This document shows positions 48,806-58,491 of a stretch of 64,000 nucleotides of DNA, piece after piece. The notes beneath the pieces were generated by a model. The model ran no database searches and was not told the DNA's origin. It saw only the letters and a program-made list of their open reading frames with translations. A program made the translations under genes and the position numbers. How positions within the stretch are numbered: position 1 is the stretch's first letter; each line of letters starts with the position of its first letter. The DNA is from Saprospiraceae bacterium (GTDB lineage Bacteria > Bacteroidota > Bacteroidia > Chitinophagales > Saprospiraceae): positions 124,001 to 188,000 of the forward strand of contig JADJTQ010000012.1 in the NCBI GenBank assembly GCA_016711125.1. Direction: 5' to 3'.

Positions 48806-49468
48806 GTGAATCTTTCAAGAAAGCAGATACTACAAGAATTAGAACCTTATGGAGCTCGTTTAGTTGCGGTGTCTAAAACACAACCGGTTGAACGTATTCA
48901 ATCAATGTATGATGACGGTCAGCGAATATTTGGCGAGAACCGAGTGCAGGAATTACTTGAGAAAAAGGACCAGCTTCCTTCAGACATTGAATGGCATCTA
49001 ATTGGACATTTGCAACGAAATAAAGTGAAGCAAATCGCTTCTTTTATTGCCATGATTCATTCCATGGACTCAATCGACCTTGCTCGTGAAATCAATAGGC
49101 AGGCAGTAAAAAATCAAAGGCAAATTCCCGTTCTGCTGCAATTTCGAATTGCATTGGAAGAAACTAAATTTGGGATCACATTAGATTCAGTGGATCACTT
49201 TATGGAAAAACTGTTCGGCGAAAAGTTAGATCACTTGAAAATTTGCGGAGTTATGGGAATGGCTAGTTTTGTTGAAAATGAGCACCAGATTTTGGAAGAA
49301 TTCCAATCCCTACAGGATATCTTTGAAAGCTTAAAAACGACCTATTTTGATGCAAATCAGAATTTTAAGGAAATCTCAATGGGTATGTCAGGCGATTACC
49401 AAATCGCTATCGAGACCGGAAGTACTTTGGTGCGCATCGGCAGTCTCCTTTTTGGCCCAAGAACCTGA
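48806..49468 (+). CDS. yggS: YggS-family PLP homeostasis protein
   Basis: The 220-residue single-domain alanine-racemase-fold protein has LVAVSKTQPVERI (PLP Lys), FGENRVQELLEK, WHLIGHLQRNKVKQI, HSMDSIDLA, LEETKFGI, ICGVMGMASF and ISMGMSGDYQIAIETGSTLVRIGSLLFG. It binds PLP and buffers its level; no enzymatic activity is established. The start is GTG. Length and motifs are complete. Confidence 0.95.
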   Translation: MNLSRKQILQELEPYGARLVAVSKTQPVERIQSMYDDGQRIFGENRVQELLEKKDQLPSDIEWHLIGHLQRNKVKQIASFIAMIHSMDSIDLAREINRQAVKNQRQIPVLLQFRIALEETKFGITLDSVDHFMEKLFGEKLDHLKICGVMGMASFVENEHQILEEFQSLQDIFESLKTTYFDANQNFKEISMGMSGDYQIAIETGSTLVRIGSLLFGPRT

Positions 49469-49481
49469 TAAAAGGTCATCA

Positions 49482-51707
49482 TTACATTTTTATCCATGAC
49501 TTGATTACCAGCCCCTGATCGGTCACCATAGCAGCGTAGTATAATCCTGGTGGAAGGTGATCAACTGTAAGTTCAAGATCCCTGGTCTGACCCCTCCATG
49601 CATAAATGATCGTTCCAGTCGTATTGATAAGTTTTACTTGTTTGATTGAGGATGAAATACTCCGGATGAAGAGCTGATGTTGAACCGGGTTCGGAAAAAC
49701 ATGTATTAGATCTGAACCGTCAGATTCAAGAGTTGGTACCATTTGACCGCTCATGAAAGGTGTTCTGTATAGATTAATGCCTCCTCTCGATGTACCCAGT
49801 ACCATATCCAAAAAACCGTCACCATCCAGATCACCCAAGACTGGTTTACTGCGAGAGCCGTCCCTTATCTTGGCGATGGGATGGTCAGTGATCGGTTGGA
49901 ATATATCATCAGGAAGTACATTGGAGATATCGTATAATAAAAGATTGCCAAAACTGGTGCCTACCAGGAGGAGGGTTGTATCCTCACTTTGAAATATAGT
50001 AGGAGCCGACATACCAAAAACAGCATTGTTTTGCCTGGCATCGATCCCACCAAACTCTTCATGGTTTTCAGGCGACTCCAGATCGGCTATGAATATCGGA
50101 GTTTGGGCGGTACCAAGATTTTTAAAGAAGTTGATTGTACCTCTTTCTTCACCAATGATCATATCGAGTGCACCATCTGCATCAATATCAACGAAAGCGG
50201 GGGCACTACTAAACCCAACATCGATATCAAACCAAGGATATTGTATTTCACCCTGTTCAAAAGCCCCATTTTCGATACCTATATTTTCAATATAGATCAG
50301 CTTCCCAAACTTATTGCCGATGACTAGGTCCAGGTCTTTGTCGTTATCAATATCCACTGCTGTGGGAAAAGTGCATCAACCTCACCCACTTTTGTCGAGA
50401 GATTGAGCCAATCACTAGTGACCAAAGTAAAGCTCGGTTGCGCAGCTGTACCAGTATTCTGTAAAAGAAATAACTGTGAAGGAAACTGAGTCAGGTGGTC
50501 CTCATGAAACCGGCTGCCAACAACAAGATCCTTCAACCCATCTCCATTGTAATCCAGCATCAACGGATTTGCCTCGGTTCCAAAATCTAACATTTCATCG
50601 TTCAATAATGCTTTTGAATGAAGCGAGTAGGAGAGATTTTCGGCGTCTCCTGGTAGTACCAGGCCAGTTGCACATTTTGTCTTGAATCTTTTCATTGGGT
50701 GTAGCTACCAAATCATCAATTCCATCATGATTTATATCCAGAATAGGCACCTGGAAAATAGGGAATTTCGATTCGTTGGTCGGCATTTGGAAAATTGGAT
50801 GTTTGGTTAACGATCCAGCCGTTGGTTACCGATCCTCCATTCTCCAGATAAAGCATGGTCTCATAGGTAAGGTCTCCTAAAAGCACATCTTTATCACCAT
50901 CACCATCATGATCAAAAGTAGTGATCGTAGAGCCACTATGCAATCTGGCATTTTGCACCGAAGTAGGACAGGCCAGCGAATCTGACGACAAGATTACATC
51001 ATTGGTATTAAAGCTTTCTATCAGCCTGCCCCAACATTTGTCTTCGAGGATAAAATCAAACGTATCAACCGGCAATTGTTTTCCCTGGCAAGATTTCGAT
51101 AGTAATATAGTTTCGTGCCATCTGACTGGAATGTCAGGATGTCCAAATCACCATCTCCATCCATGTCGTCAATTGCCGGGATATCTGTACTCGCTACATA
51201 AATATTCGTGACTGTGCCGCTAGAGGTAGGGTAGCCGAGCACTTTCACAGGGTTATTAAATACCTCTTTCACAAATGAGATTTGTCCGTTGATTCTTTCA
51301 GCTCGGTAAACATCGATACCTGGCACCCCTGTACTGGAAAATGTAAAGATATCAGGGAGCGAATCTTGATTATAGTCACGCAGGAGCACCCAATCGTGCA
51401 ACCCGGGAAATATATTTTCATAGTCTGGGGCATGCCGATAGCCGGAAGTAATCGATGTATCTGCTATGAACGCAAGGCTCTTGCCTCCACTTCGATCAAA
51501 CACATAGATATCAGACAGGTCGTCTCCATTGAGATGAATTGACGAGAATTGAGGACTGTTAAGGCCTCCACCAAATGGGTTGACCAAAACATGGCTCTGA
51601 AGATCAGTGACTGGAACTTGCCATCGCGATATCGACTGGGCCGCAGAAGTGGTCACATTAGCACCCAGGATTACAATGACCACAAGAAGTTTTTTGAATT
51701 GCGTCAT
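49482..51707 (-). CDS. FG-GAP/VCBS-repeat protein with T9SS C-terminal sorting domain, several frameshifts
   Basis: The reconstructed protein is about 740 residues: signal peptide (LLVVIVILGANVTTSAAQ), then many Asp-rich propeller repeats of DxDxDGxxD type (DDMDGDGDLDIL, DYNGDGLKDLVVG, DIDNDKDLDLVIG, DLDGDGFLDMVLG), and a C-terminal domain VFPNPVQHQLFIRS ending HLPPGLYYAAM, typical of type A type IX secretion signals. Frames break at 51079-51082, near 50750, at 50675-50678, 50604-50605 and 50367-50370; most are repaired by one more base in a homopolymer. The Ca-binding repeats suggest a surface-exposed or extracellular adhesive protein. Confidence 0.82.
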
Positions 51708-51950
51708 GTAGATAATTGCTAATAGATTCGGTTCTTCCAAACTAAACGAAAAATCAGAGAATATATGAGCTCAAGGGCTGTCATTATTCATCATCATGCT
51801 TTTAATCTGCTGTCATGCATTCGCACAACTGAACGAAATCAAATATTAGATAAATTGTTCATATGATCGGCCAAATTACCGATTGATTATTGAAATATCC
51901 AATGCAAACGATTCAGAGCAAGTCAAAATCAATGAGCAAATGCAATTCCC

Positions 51951-52602
51951 CTATCGGCAGTGCTTCAAGAATGGTCGGATCGCTGCCTCCCCAAATGGCG
52001 TATCCTTTCTCGTTCATGTGAAGATTATCCTCCAGAAAAATATCCTGAAGTACGACTCCATCTGATCCAAGAGCAGGCGACCAGACATCGGCAAATTTGA
52101 CATTTTCATGCTCCATGGCATAACTCTTAAGGGCCTGATTCAATTCAACGTATTGATCCTTAAGTTGCCATCGGGCTACACTTGGTTTGGGTGAAATGAA
52201 GACAATCTCCGTATTCGGACTGGCAACCCCAATTCTGCTGCATACTTTTTCCGCATCTTTCATGATCTGCCCGATTGATTTGCCTGCACTAATGTCGTTG
52301 TCTCCTTCGTAGATAAATACCTGGCATGGCTTAGATTGGAGCACCAGCACGTCGAGATAATGGAGCAAGTCTGACATCTGAGACCCGCCAAAACCACGAT
52401 TTACTACGTGATACTGAGGATATGTCTCGGCTACATTGCGCCACATTCGGACGCTGGAACTACCCGTGAATATGGTGTGAGGGTTTTCCTTTATTGAAGT
52501 TTCATCTATGATTCTTTCTATTTCCTTTTCGAATCTTAATGGGTCCTGAGCCCTTGTCACCAACCCACAAAGCAGGAGGAGGAATAAAAAATGCAATTTC
52601 AT
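51951..52602 (-). CDS. GDSL/SGNH hydrolase, C-terminal frameshift
   Basis: A secreted SGNH-hydrolase with signal peptide (LHFLFLLLLCGLVTRAQ). Block I is IFTGSSSVRMW (nucleophile Ser), block II VNRGFGGSQM (Gly), block III YEGDNDIS (Asn) and block V DNLHMNEKGYAIW (Asp and His). The C-terminal frame in the text runs on to 51913 with non-homologous residues. Removing one G in the GGGG at 51989-51992 gives AIWEAAIRPFLKHCR and a stop at 51951, the family-like ending. Such enzymes deacetylate or hydrolyse esters on polysaccharides and other substrates. Confidence 0.85.
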
Positions 52603-52679
52603 TGGCATATCTACTATTTTAAGAGTTCTTTAAAACTTGTGCCCACCTGCACATCCGTCTTCTGTAAAATCAAACTGTC

Positions 52680-52841
52680 ATGGAAAACAGAATGGAACTT
52701 GTCAGAGCTAGAAACAATCGCACTATTGCGATCATTATTTCATTGCTAGTCCATGCTCTGCTCTTCTACTGGGTTATCAACCAAGGTAGTCCGGAACCAG
52801 TAGAGGCAGCGGCCAACGTCTTGATTGCCGAATCAAAATAG
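52680..52841 (+). CDS. Small single-helix membrane protein (53 residues)
   Basis: ATG at 52680 opens a 53-codon frame: basic N-terminus (MENRMELVRARNNR), one hydrophobic helix (TIAIIISLLVHALLFYWVI) and an acidic tail, stop TAG at 52839. The layout (basic head, LLVHALL helix) resembles the N-terminal anchor of TonB, whose helix often reads SLLVHALLF, but no Pro-rich linker or TonB C-terminal domain follows. It may be a stand-alone microprotein or a truncated TonB. It ends inside the last codons of the convergent dNK gene. Confidence 0.55.
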   Translation: MENRMELVRARNNRTIAIIISLLVHALLFYWVINQGSPEPVEAAANVLIAESK

Positions 52842-53462
52842 ACCATGCAGCTGGCTGGAAACGCTATCAATTACGCTACCCAGGTCTTCAGGATTATTAA
52901 TGAAGTCTACTTCATCGGCATTGATGATCAATAATTTACCATGGTGATAGTCTTTGATCCACTCCTCATACCGTTGATTCAACTTTTTAAGATAGTCCAG
53001 ACTCATATTACCTTCACAATCCCTTCCCCTCTCATGGATCCTGCTTACGAGGGTCTGAATATTGGCTCTTAGATAGATCAGCAGATCAGGAGCATTGATT
53101 TGCGAAGCCATCGTATTAAATAGATCCAGGTAATTTTCGAAATCGCGTGAAGACATCAAACCCATCTCATGCAGATTGGGTGCAAAAATATGAGCATCTT
53201 CATAGATTGTTCGATCTTGAATTACCGTATTTTCGCCTTCAATAATTTTGAGCACTTGCTTGTATCGGCTGTTGAGAAAGTATATCTGCAAATTGAAAGC
53301 CCAGCGTTTCATATCGTTATAGAAATCAGCCAAATACGGATTGTTATCAGCATCCTCGTAGTGGACATGCCAATTAAAGTATTTGGCCAGCTGAGTACTT
53401 AGTGTAGTCTTACCAGCTCCTATATTTCCAGCTACAGCAATATATTTTGGTTTGAAAGTCAT
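52833..53462 (-). CDS. Deoxynucleoside kinase
   Basis: The 209-residue kinase phosphorylates deoxynucleosides for nucleotide salvage. It has P-loop GNIGAGKTTLSTQLA, the substrate-binding RTIYEDAHIF element with DR motif (IQDRTIYED), and the LID-like RIHERGRDCEG. Relatives are deoxyadenosine/deoxyguanosine kinases of Gram-positives and animal dCK/dGK. Specificity cannot be decided. The 3' end overlaps the small membrane protein by 9 bases on the opposite strand. Confidence 0.92.
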   Translation of the reverse strand: MTFKPKYIAVAGNIGAGKTTLSTQLAKYFNWHVHYEDADNNPYLADFYNDMKRWAFNLQIYFLNSRYKQVLKIIEGENTVIQDRTIYEDAHIFAPNLHEMGLMSSRDFENYLDLFNTMASQINAPDLLIYLRANIQTLVSRIHERGRDCEGNMSLDYLKKLNQRYEEWIKDYHHGKLLIINADEVDFINNPEDLGSVIDSVSSQLHGLF

Positions 53463-53702
53463 GAGTTAAGGTCAAATGACAGATTTTTACGTCGTGCAAA
53501 ATACAACTATATAATTTTACGGTCGTTCAATAAATCAAGATTGCCGATCTTTGGGATTATTGTGGATGCAATGCAATAAAGTGACATCGGCGATACGCCA
53601 AGATTCTGCCACTTTATACCTGATTGGTAGGGTTGTCAGTGTGATTAAGGTCTTCAATTATGGTGTTTAACCGATTATTCATCCAAATTGGTCTTTATAA
53701 AT

Positions 53703-53999
53703 ATGGCGAATGTTGATAATGCATTAATCTTGAAACTTGAAAAGTTGGCTCGATTGCAGCTTTCTGAATCGGAAAGAAGTAGGTTGAGCAGAGATTTGAA
53801 GTCGGTATTGGCCATGGTAGAAAAATTGGAGGAAGTGGATACGAGGGGAGTGGAGCCATTAGTACATATTGCGGAGCAGGAACATACCTTACGGGATGAC
53901 CTTGTGCTGAATCAGCTTAGTGAAGTGCAGGCTCTCATCAATGCTCCAGAGAAAGAACAATCTTTCTTCAAGGTGCCAAAAGTTATTGAAAGACCATAA
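53703..53999 (+). CDS. gatC: Asp/Glu-tRNA amidotransferase subunit C
   Basis: The 98-residue GatC stabilises the GatA amidase of the amidotransferase that converts misacylated Glu-tRNA(Gln) and Asp-tRNA(Asn). The conserved stretch KLARLQLSESERSRLSRDLKSVLAMVEKLEEVDTRGVEP is diagnostic, with LRDD (LRxD) and a C-terminal FFKVPKVIE. I take the ATG at 53703 (MANVDN). gatA and gatB are not adjacent. The ABC ATPase gene follows 11 bases later, so the two may share a transcript. Confidence 0.93.
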   Translation: MANVDNALILKLEKLARLQLSESERSRLSRDLKSVLAMVEKLEEVDTRGVEPLVHIAEQEHTLRDDLVLNQLSEVQALINAPEKEQSFFKVPKVIERP

Positions 54000-54010
54000 A
54001 CAAGACATAC

Positions 54011-54715
54011 ATGGAAGCTCTACCAGTAATTTCAGTCAGAAATCTTACCAAAACCTATCAAATGGGTACCACCGTGGTCAGGGCCCTTCAAAATATTGAC
54101 CTGGATATTTTCGCGAATGAGTTTGTCGCCCTAATGGGACCCTCGGGATCCGGTAAATCGACTTTGATGAATTTGCTGGGCTGTTTAGATACGCCGACCG
54201 AGGGCGAATATCTGCTGGGAGGAGAAAATGTAGCAGATATGGATGATAATCAGCTCGCAAATGTGCGAAATCGAAAAATTGGATTCGTTTTTCAGACGTT
54301 TAACCTGCTACCTCGTTTGTCCGCCCTTGAAAATGTTGCTTTGCCTCTGGTCTATGCTGGGATCAATAAAGAAAAGCGTACCGACAAATCGCGGATGGTA
54401 CTAGAGACAGTGGGCCTTGGAGACCGGGTAGAGCATAAGCCCAACGAATTGTCAGGTGGCCAAAGGCAACGTGTTGCCGTAGCCCGAGCCCTCGTCAATG
54501 ATCCAACGATTATCCTGGCTGATGAGCCTACTGGTAATTTAGATTCAAAAACTTCAGAAGAAATCATGGAAATGTTTGAAAACCTGCATAAAGCAGGTAA
54601 TACAATCATCCTTGTCACCCATGAACCAGATATTGCCGAATATGCCCACCGCGTGGTCCGTTTGAAGGACGGTGTAATAGAAAGTGATATCAGGACTCAG
54701 GACAAAGTTGCCTAA
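54011..54715 (+). CDS. ABC transporter ATP-binding protein (LolD/MacB type)
   Basis: The 234-residue ATPase has Walker A GPSGSGKSTLMNLLGCLDTPT, Q-loop FVFQTFNLLPRLSALENV, signature LSGGQRQRVAVARALV, Walker B IILADEPTGNLD and H-loop VTHEPDIA. The short length and GCLDxPT/SGGQRQRVA pattern place it in the MacB/LolD/FtsE group that works with FtsX-like permeases in lipoprotein release or efflux. No permease is adjacent. It lies 11 bases after gatC. Confidence 0.92.
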   Translation: MEALPVISVRNLTKTYQMGTTVVRALQNIDLDIFANEFVALMGPSGSGKSTLMNLLGCLDTPTEGEYLLGGENVADMDDNQLANVRNRKIGFVFQTFNLLPRLSALENVALPLVYAGINKEKRTDKSRMVLETVGLGDRVEHKPNELSGGQRQRVAVARALVNDPTIILADEPTGNLDSKTSEEIMEMFENLHKAGNTIILVTHEPDIAEYAHRVVRLKDGVIESDIRTQDKVA

Positions 54716-54757
54716 CCTGTACTTTTGTTACCTTCAGTGTGGATAATGAAGGCGAAT

Positions 54758-55302
54758 ATGAAGATCTACACGAGAAAAGGTGATAAGGGTACCACTTCGC
54801 TTTTGGTGGAGGTGTCTATAAAAAAGACTATATCCGAATTGAAGCTTACGGTACACTCGACGAATTAAATGCCTATGTAGGTCACCTTCGTGACATGACA
54901 GGTATGCAAATGACTACCCTGGACGCGGTGCAGAATCAGTTGTTCAATCTTGGTGCTAATTTGGCAACTAAGCCGGGTAATAAACTACCTTTTCCTCATC
55001 TAGACCGAACCATCATAACGGATCTTGAACTAGAAATAGACCGAATGGAGGAAAGCCTTGAAGTACTGAGGAATTTTATTTTACCGGTTGGGCACCCCCA
55101 GATATCCTGGTGTCATATCTGCCGAACTGTGTGTAGGAGAGCTGAAAGACGGTTAGTAACATTGGCAAATGAGGAGCAGATTGATGAGGCAGCAATTATT
55201 TATCTAAACCGTCTATCCGATTATCTCTTTGTCCTTGCCCGAACCATTGCTAACAGTTTAGGTGTTAAAGAAGTAATATGGGATGGCGGGAAAGGCAAGT
55301 AA
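54758..55302 (+). CDS. Cob(I)alamin adenosyltransferase (PduO type), one frameshift
   Basis: The product starts MKIYTRKGDKGTTSL. Adding one T to TTTT 54801-54804 joins it to FGGGVYKKDYIRIEAYGTLDELNAYVGHLRD (ATP-binding region). The C-terminal part has FILPVGHPQISWCHICRTVCRRAERR, where the RTVCRRAERR stretch is diagnostic, and RLSDYLFVLARTIA. The complete protein has about 182 residues, as expected. PduO enzymes adenosylate cobalamin to coenzyme B12. The normal GG in ILPGG reads VG here. Its end overlaps the possible upstream start of the 7TM-HD gene. Confidence 0.88.
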
Positions 55303-55303
55303 T

Positions 55304-57369
55304 ATGAACTTTAGGGATCGCAATCAAATAGCGGCCTTCGCTATTACCTTAGGTAGCATTTTGCTGCTTAGTCTTCTTTTTCCTAATACGCTGAGGTTTA
55401 AGTATGAATTTGAAGAGGGGAAAGTCTGGCGATACGACGACCTGATTTCACCCTATGACTTCGGAATTGTTAAGCCCAAAGATGAATTGCAGCAAGAATA
55501 TGCAATGATCGACAGCTCCTTTAGTAACTATTATATCAAGGATAATGAAAAAGTCGAAGCTGTTTTAGATGCTTTCCAAAGCGATTTTAAGAAGACACTT
55601 CTAGCCCAAACGGGTGAAAATCTAGAAATGGTCAGAACCCAATCGCAATCATATGTAGATTACGGTTCTGAATTGATCATAGAGTACTATGGCCTGGGAA
55701 TTGTGAATAGCGACAGTGTTTTGGATGCCAGGGATATGCAACTTATGCATACTCTCAATGGCAATCAATTGACTACAATCAAACCATTGGATGTCAGTCA
55801 GGTAAATACCCTAATACGCAATGATTTGGCGAACTCAAATTTGGTTCATAGTTCCTTTTTGTATCCTTTGATCATACGACATATTCATCCGAACATCTAC
55901 TTTGATCCAAATTTGACTAACAAAGTGCGAAAATCGGAGAAGGATAAGATTGCAGTGACAAGGGGAAAGGTCTCACGGGGTGAACTTATCATTGCTAAAG
56001 GAGGAGTAATCACAAGTGATATAGCACAAAAACTCGAATCATTCAAGATCGCTCACGAACGACAGGTTGCGCAAAATAAATCTCACTGGTTTGTCTGGAG
56101 CGGCTACTTCATACTTATGTCTCTACTGCTGGGCGCATTTACCTCCTATTTGTGGCAATGGCTTGATCGCAAGACCTATAGCGTTAAGATGCACCTCTTC
56201 ATTTTGAGTGGCTTTCTGATGTTCGCTTTTGTTTCCTATTTGGTTGAGCAAAATGGCACTTTGAGTATTTATATTGTCCCTTTTTGCATTGCCCCAATTG
56301 TGCTTAAGACTTTTTTTGATGACAAAATCGCTTTTACTTCACATGCGGTTTTGATCATTTCTATCGCCTTAATTTTTTCATTTGACTCGGAGTTTGTTCT
56401 TCTCCAGATGGCTGCAGGTTTAGTGGCTTTGGTTAGTAATAAAGTGACCCGGTATTGGACTCCTTTCTTTCGCTCAATCCTTTTTATTGCAATCACCTAC
56501 ATGCTTGGATATCTCAGTTTGACCGTGATCAAAGAAGGAAATCTGAAATCAATTGATTGGAGCAACTATTCCTGGTTTGTGATCAATACGATTCTTGTGC
56601 TCTTAGCTTATCCTTTGGTACCCTTATTGGAGCGAATATTTGGATTTACATCGGCCATCTCGCTGGCGGAATTAGGAGATCTCAACCGGCCACTTCTTAA
56701 GGAACTCTCATTTAAAGCGCCTGGCACCTTTCAGCATTCACTTCAGGTGGCTAATATCGCTGAAGTCGCAGCAGATGCCATTGGAGCAGATTCTCTATTA
56801 TTAAGAGTAGCGGCTTTGTACCATGACATCGGCAAAATGAAAGAACCTGAAATATTTATCGAGAATCAGTCCGAACTTAATCCTCACAAGGACCTGGATC
56901 CGCTGGAGAGTGCCCGTAAGATCATTGACCATGTGCCAAATGGTGTTATTCTTGCCAGGAAATACGGCTTACCTAAGTCCGTCATCGCGATGATCAAAAG
57001 TCACCACGGGACTACCAGGTTGAATTCTTTTATAAAGCAAGTGAAGCTAAAAATGAACTACCGGTAGATGAAACATTGTATACGTACCCGGGGCCCAGGC
57101 CCATCACGAGAGAAGAAGTGATTTTGATGCTGGCAGATAGTATTGAAGCTGCGTGTAAAAGCCTGAAACATCCAAAGGAAGCTGATATTCATCAGATGGT
57201 GGATCGGATTTTTGCAGTCAAGCACAACGCTTCTCAATTTGCTGACTCCCAAATATCTTATATGGAGATGGAGAAAGTGCGATCTTCAATCAAGAAAGTA
57301 TTGAAAGGCATCTATCACATTCGGATCGAATATCCAGAAGAGCAAATCACTACCTCAGAGATCGTCTAA
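55304..57369 (+). CDS. 7TM-HD (PgpH-type) phosphodiesterase, one frameshift
   Basis: The membrane protein has about 688 residues. The N-terminal extracellular 7TMR-HDED-like domain (about 250 residues) is followed by seven hydrophobic segments (FVWSGYFILMSLLLGAFTSY and later). A cytosolic HD domain follows with SFKAPGTFQHSLQVANIAE, ALYHDIGKM and SHHG. The frame breaks near 57022: one more G yields TTRLEFFYKASEAKNELPVDE, joining the last 110 residues (ITREEVILMLADSIEAA). In Firmicutes, PgpH degrades cyclic-di-AMP. The listed start is the ATG at 55304 (MNFRDRN); the ATG at 55283 adds 7 residues. Confidence 0.88.
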
Positions 57370-57922
57370 ACCGGTTTGTAACTCAAGCGGAGTGAGGTAG
57401 CCCAATGAAACACTCCAAATATCAATGCAGTGTATAATATGTTTGACAATAAAGTGTTCCAGAAAAAAGGTATCCCTGCAGCATATGCCATCAAGAGCCC
57501 ATCCCCTGTCTTCGGATAAATCGGATTAGCCAAAAGGAAGCAAAATTTGAAAATAAGAAAAACACAATTGAGGCAGCAATTGATGCAATCAGTATCCGAC
57601 TGCTAGTCATTTTGCTAATGATCACTTGCCCGATCAATACAATTGCAACAAACCCGAGATACACATACAACATGGCCTCGTTAAACCAGACGAAGCCGTC
57701 CATATAGGCGGAGTAAATCCAGTTATTTAAGAGAAGATCACTAATCCACATAGCCATGAGCGGAATGACAATAGACCAAATCTGCTTTCGAAAGTAGTAG
57801 GCTCCAAATAAACCGGTGGCACCGACAGCCGTAAAATTATGCCAGTGGGGCAATAGTCGACTTGAGATGGCCACCATAATCAAGATCATACCAATCACAA
57901 ATCCATTTCCTCCATTTTTCAT
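57366..57922 (-). CDS. DUF6580-type integral membrane protein, one frameshift
   Basis: About 185 residues with five membrane segments: RLLPHWHNFTAVGATGLFGA, SIVIPLMAMWISDLLLNNW, AMLYVYLGFVAIVLIGQVI and SIVFFLFSNFASFW. Adding one G at GG 57530-57531 continues as FWANPIYPKTGDGLLMAY and AAGIPFFWNTLLSNILYTAL, the normal end of the family. The RLLPHxxNFTxVGA motif is typical of DUF6580. The function is unknown; homologues are often near cobalamin or metabolite genes, but I would not infer transport. The stop overlaps that of the convergent 7TM-HD gene. Confidence 0.78.
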
Positions 57923-58491
57923 GCGCTAACAATTTTCTACAAAGCTAAGGTAAACAATCGAATTGGGCAAAAAGCTATAAGATTCAACGGTACAATAAAG
58001 CCAATTAGTTACGTATTTAAAAAAATTGTCATGGTTTTTGCATGGATATCTGCAATAGGTCTATTAACCAAACCACACCTAGGATCTCATGGCTTGAAAA
58101 GGCTGTGGGATCTTTTTTATCAATCTGCTAGAATATTGGGGATTTCCATCAATCTTATCAGGCTTTTTGGAGGAGCAGGGGCTTTGCCATCCTTGTGATT
58201 TCGGTGAGGTCCTCTAGCAGTTTCTTTTAAAGATGTTGTTTAATTAACCTTGCTTCGGTATTTTTGTCTGAAATAAGGTAAGCAGAAACCTGACAAAGGT
58301 CAATCTTTAGCAACGCCGATAAGGGTCTTATCCGATGACTATCAGATCCTGCAAGGTGATTAGAGATGGTCTATCGGGTTCACTTGCTGATAAGTCGCGT
58401 TGAGATTATAAATAACTGGAATATAAACAAAAGGAAATCAAAACGATATCCTATAGTGCCTTATGGCATTTTTAATCATCATTCTTTCTAA
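57923..58491. other. 569-base intergenic region with one terminator-like hairpin
   Basis: No gene with a recognisable family is present. A 55-codon plus-strand frame (58031-58198) codes MVFAWISAIGLLTKPHLG and a hydrophobic tail, but it lacks supporting features and overlaps the hairpin. The region might hold a small RNA that ends at the hairpin at 58083-58118. The right end precedes the M1 peptidase gene. Confidence 0.4.
58083..58118 (+). terminator. Terminator-like hairpin in a long gene-free region
   Basis: GATCTCATGGCTT (58084-58096) pairs with the following AGGCTGTGGGATC (58100-58112) with several G-U wobbles. It is followed by six T. The nearest plus-strand gene ends more than 700 bases before it, so it would end an unannotated transcript if active. 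Confidence 0.45.

Noticed and set aside
58031..58198. 55-codon plus-strand frame MVFAWISAIGLL
   Set aside because: No ribosome site, conservation or family evidence; it overlaps a terminator-like hairpin.
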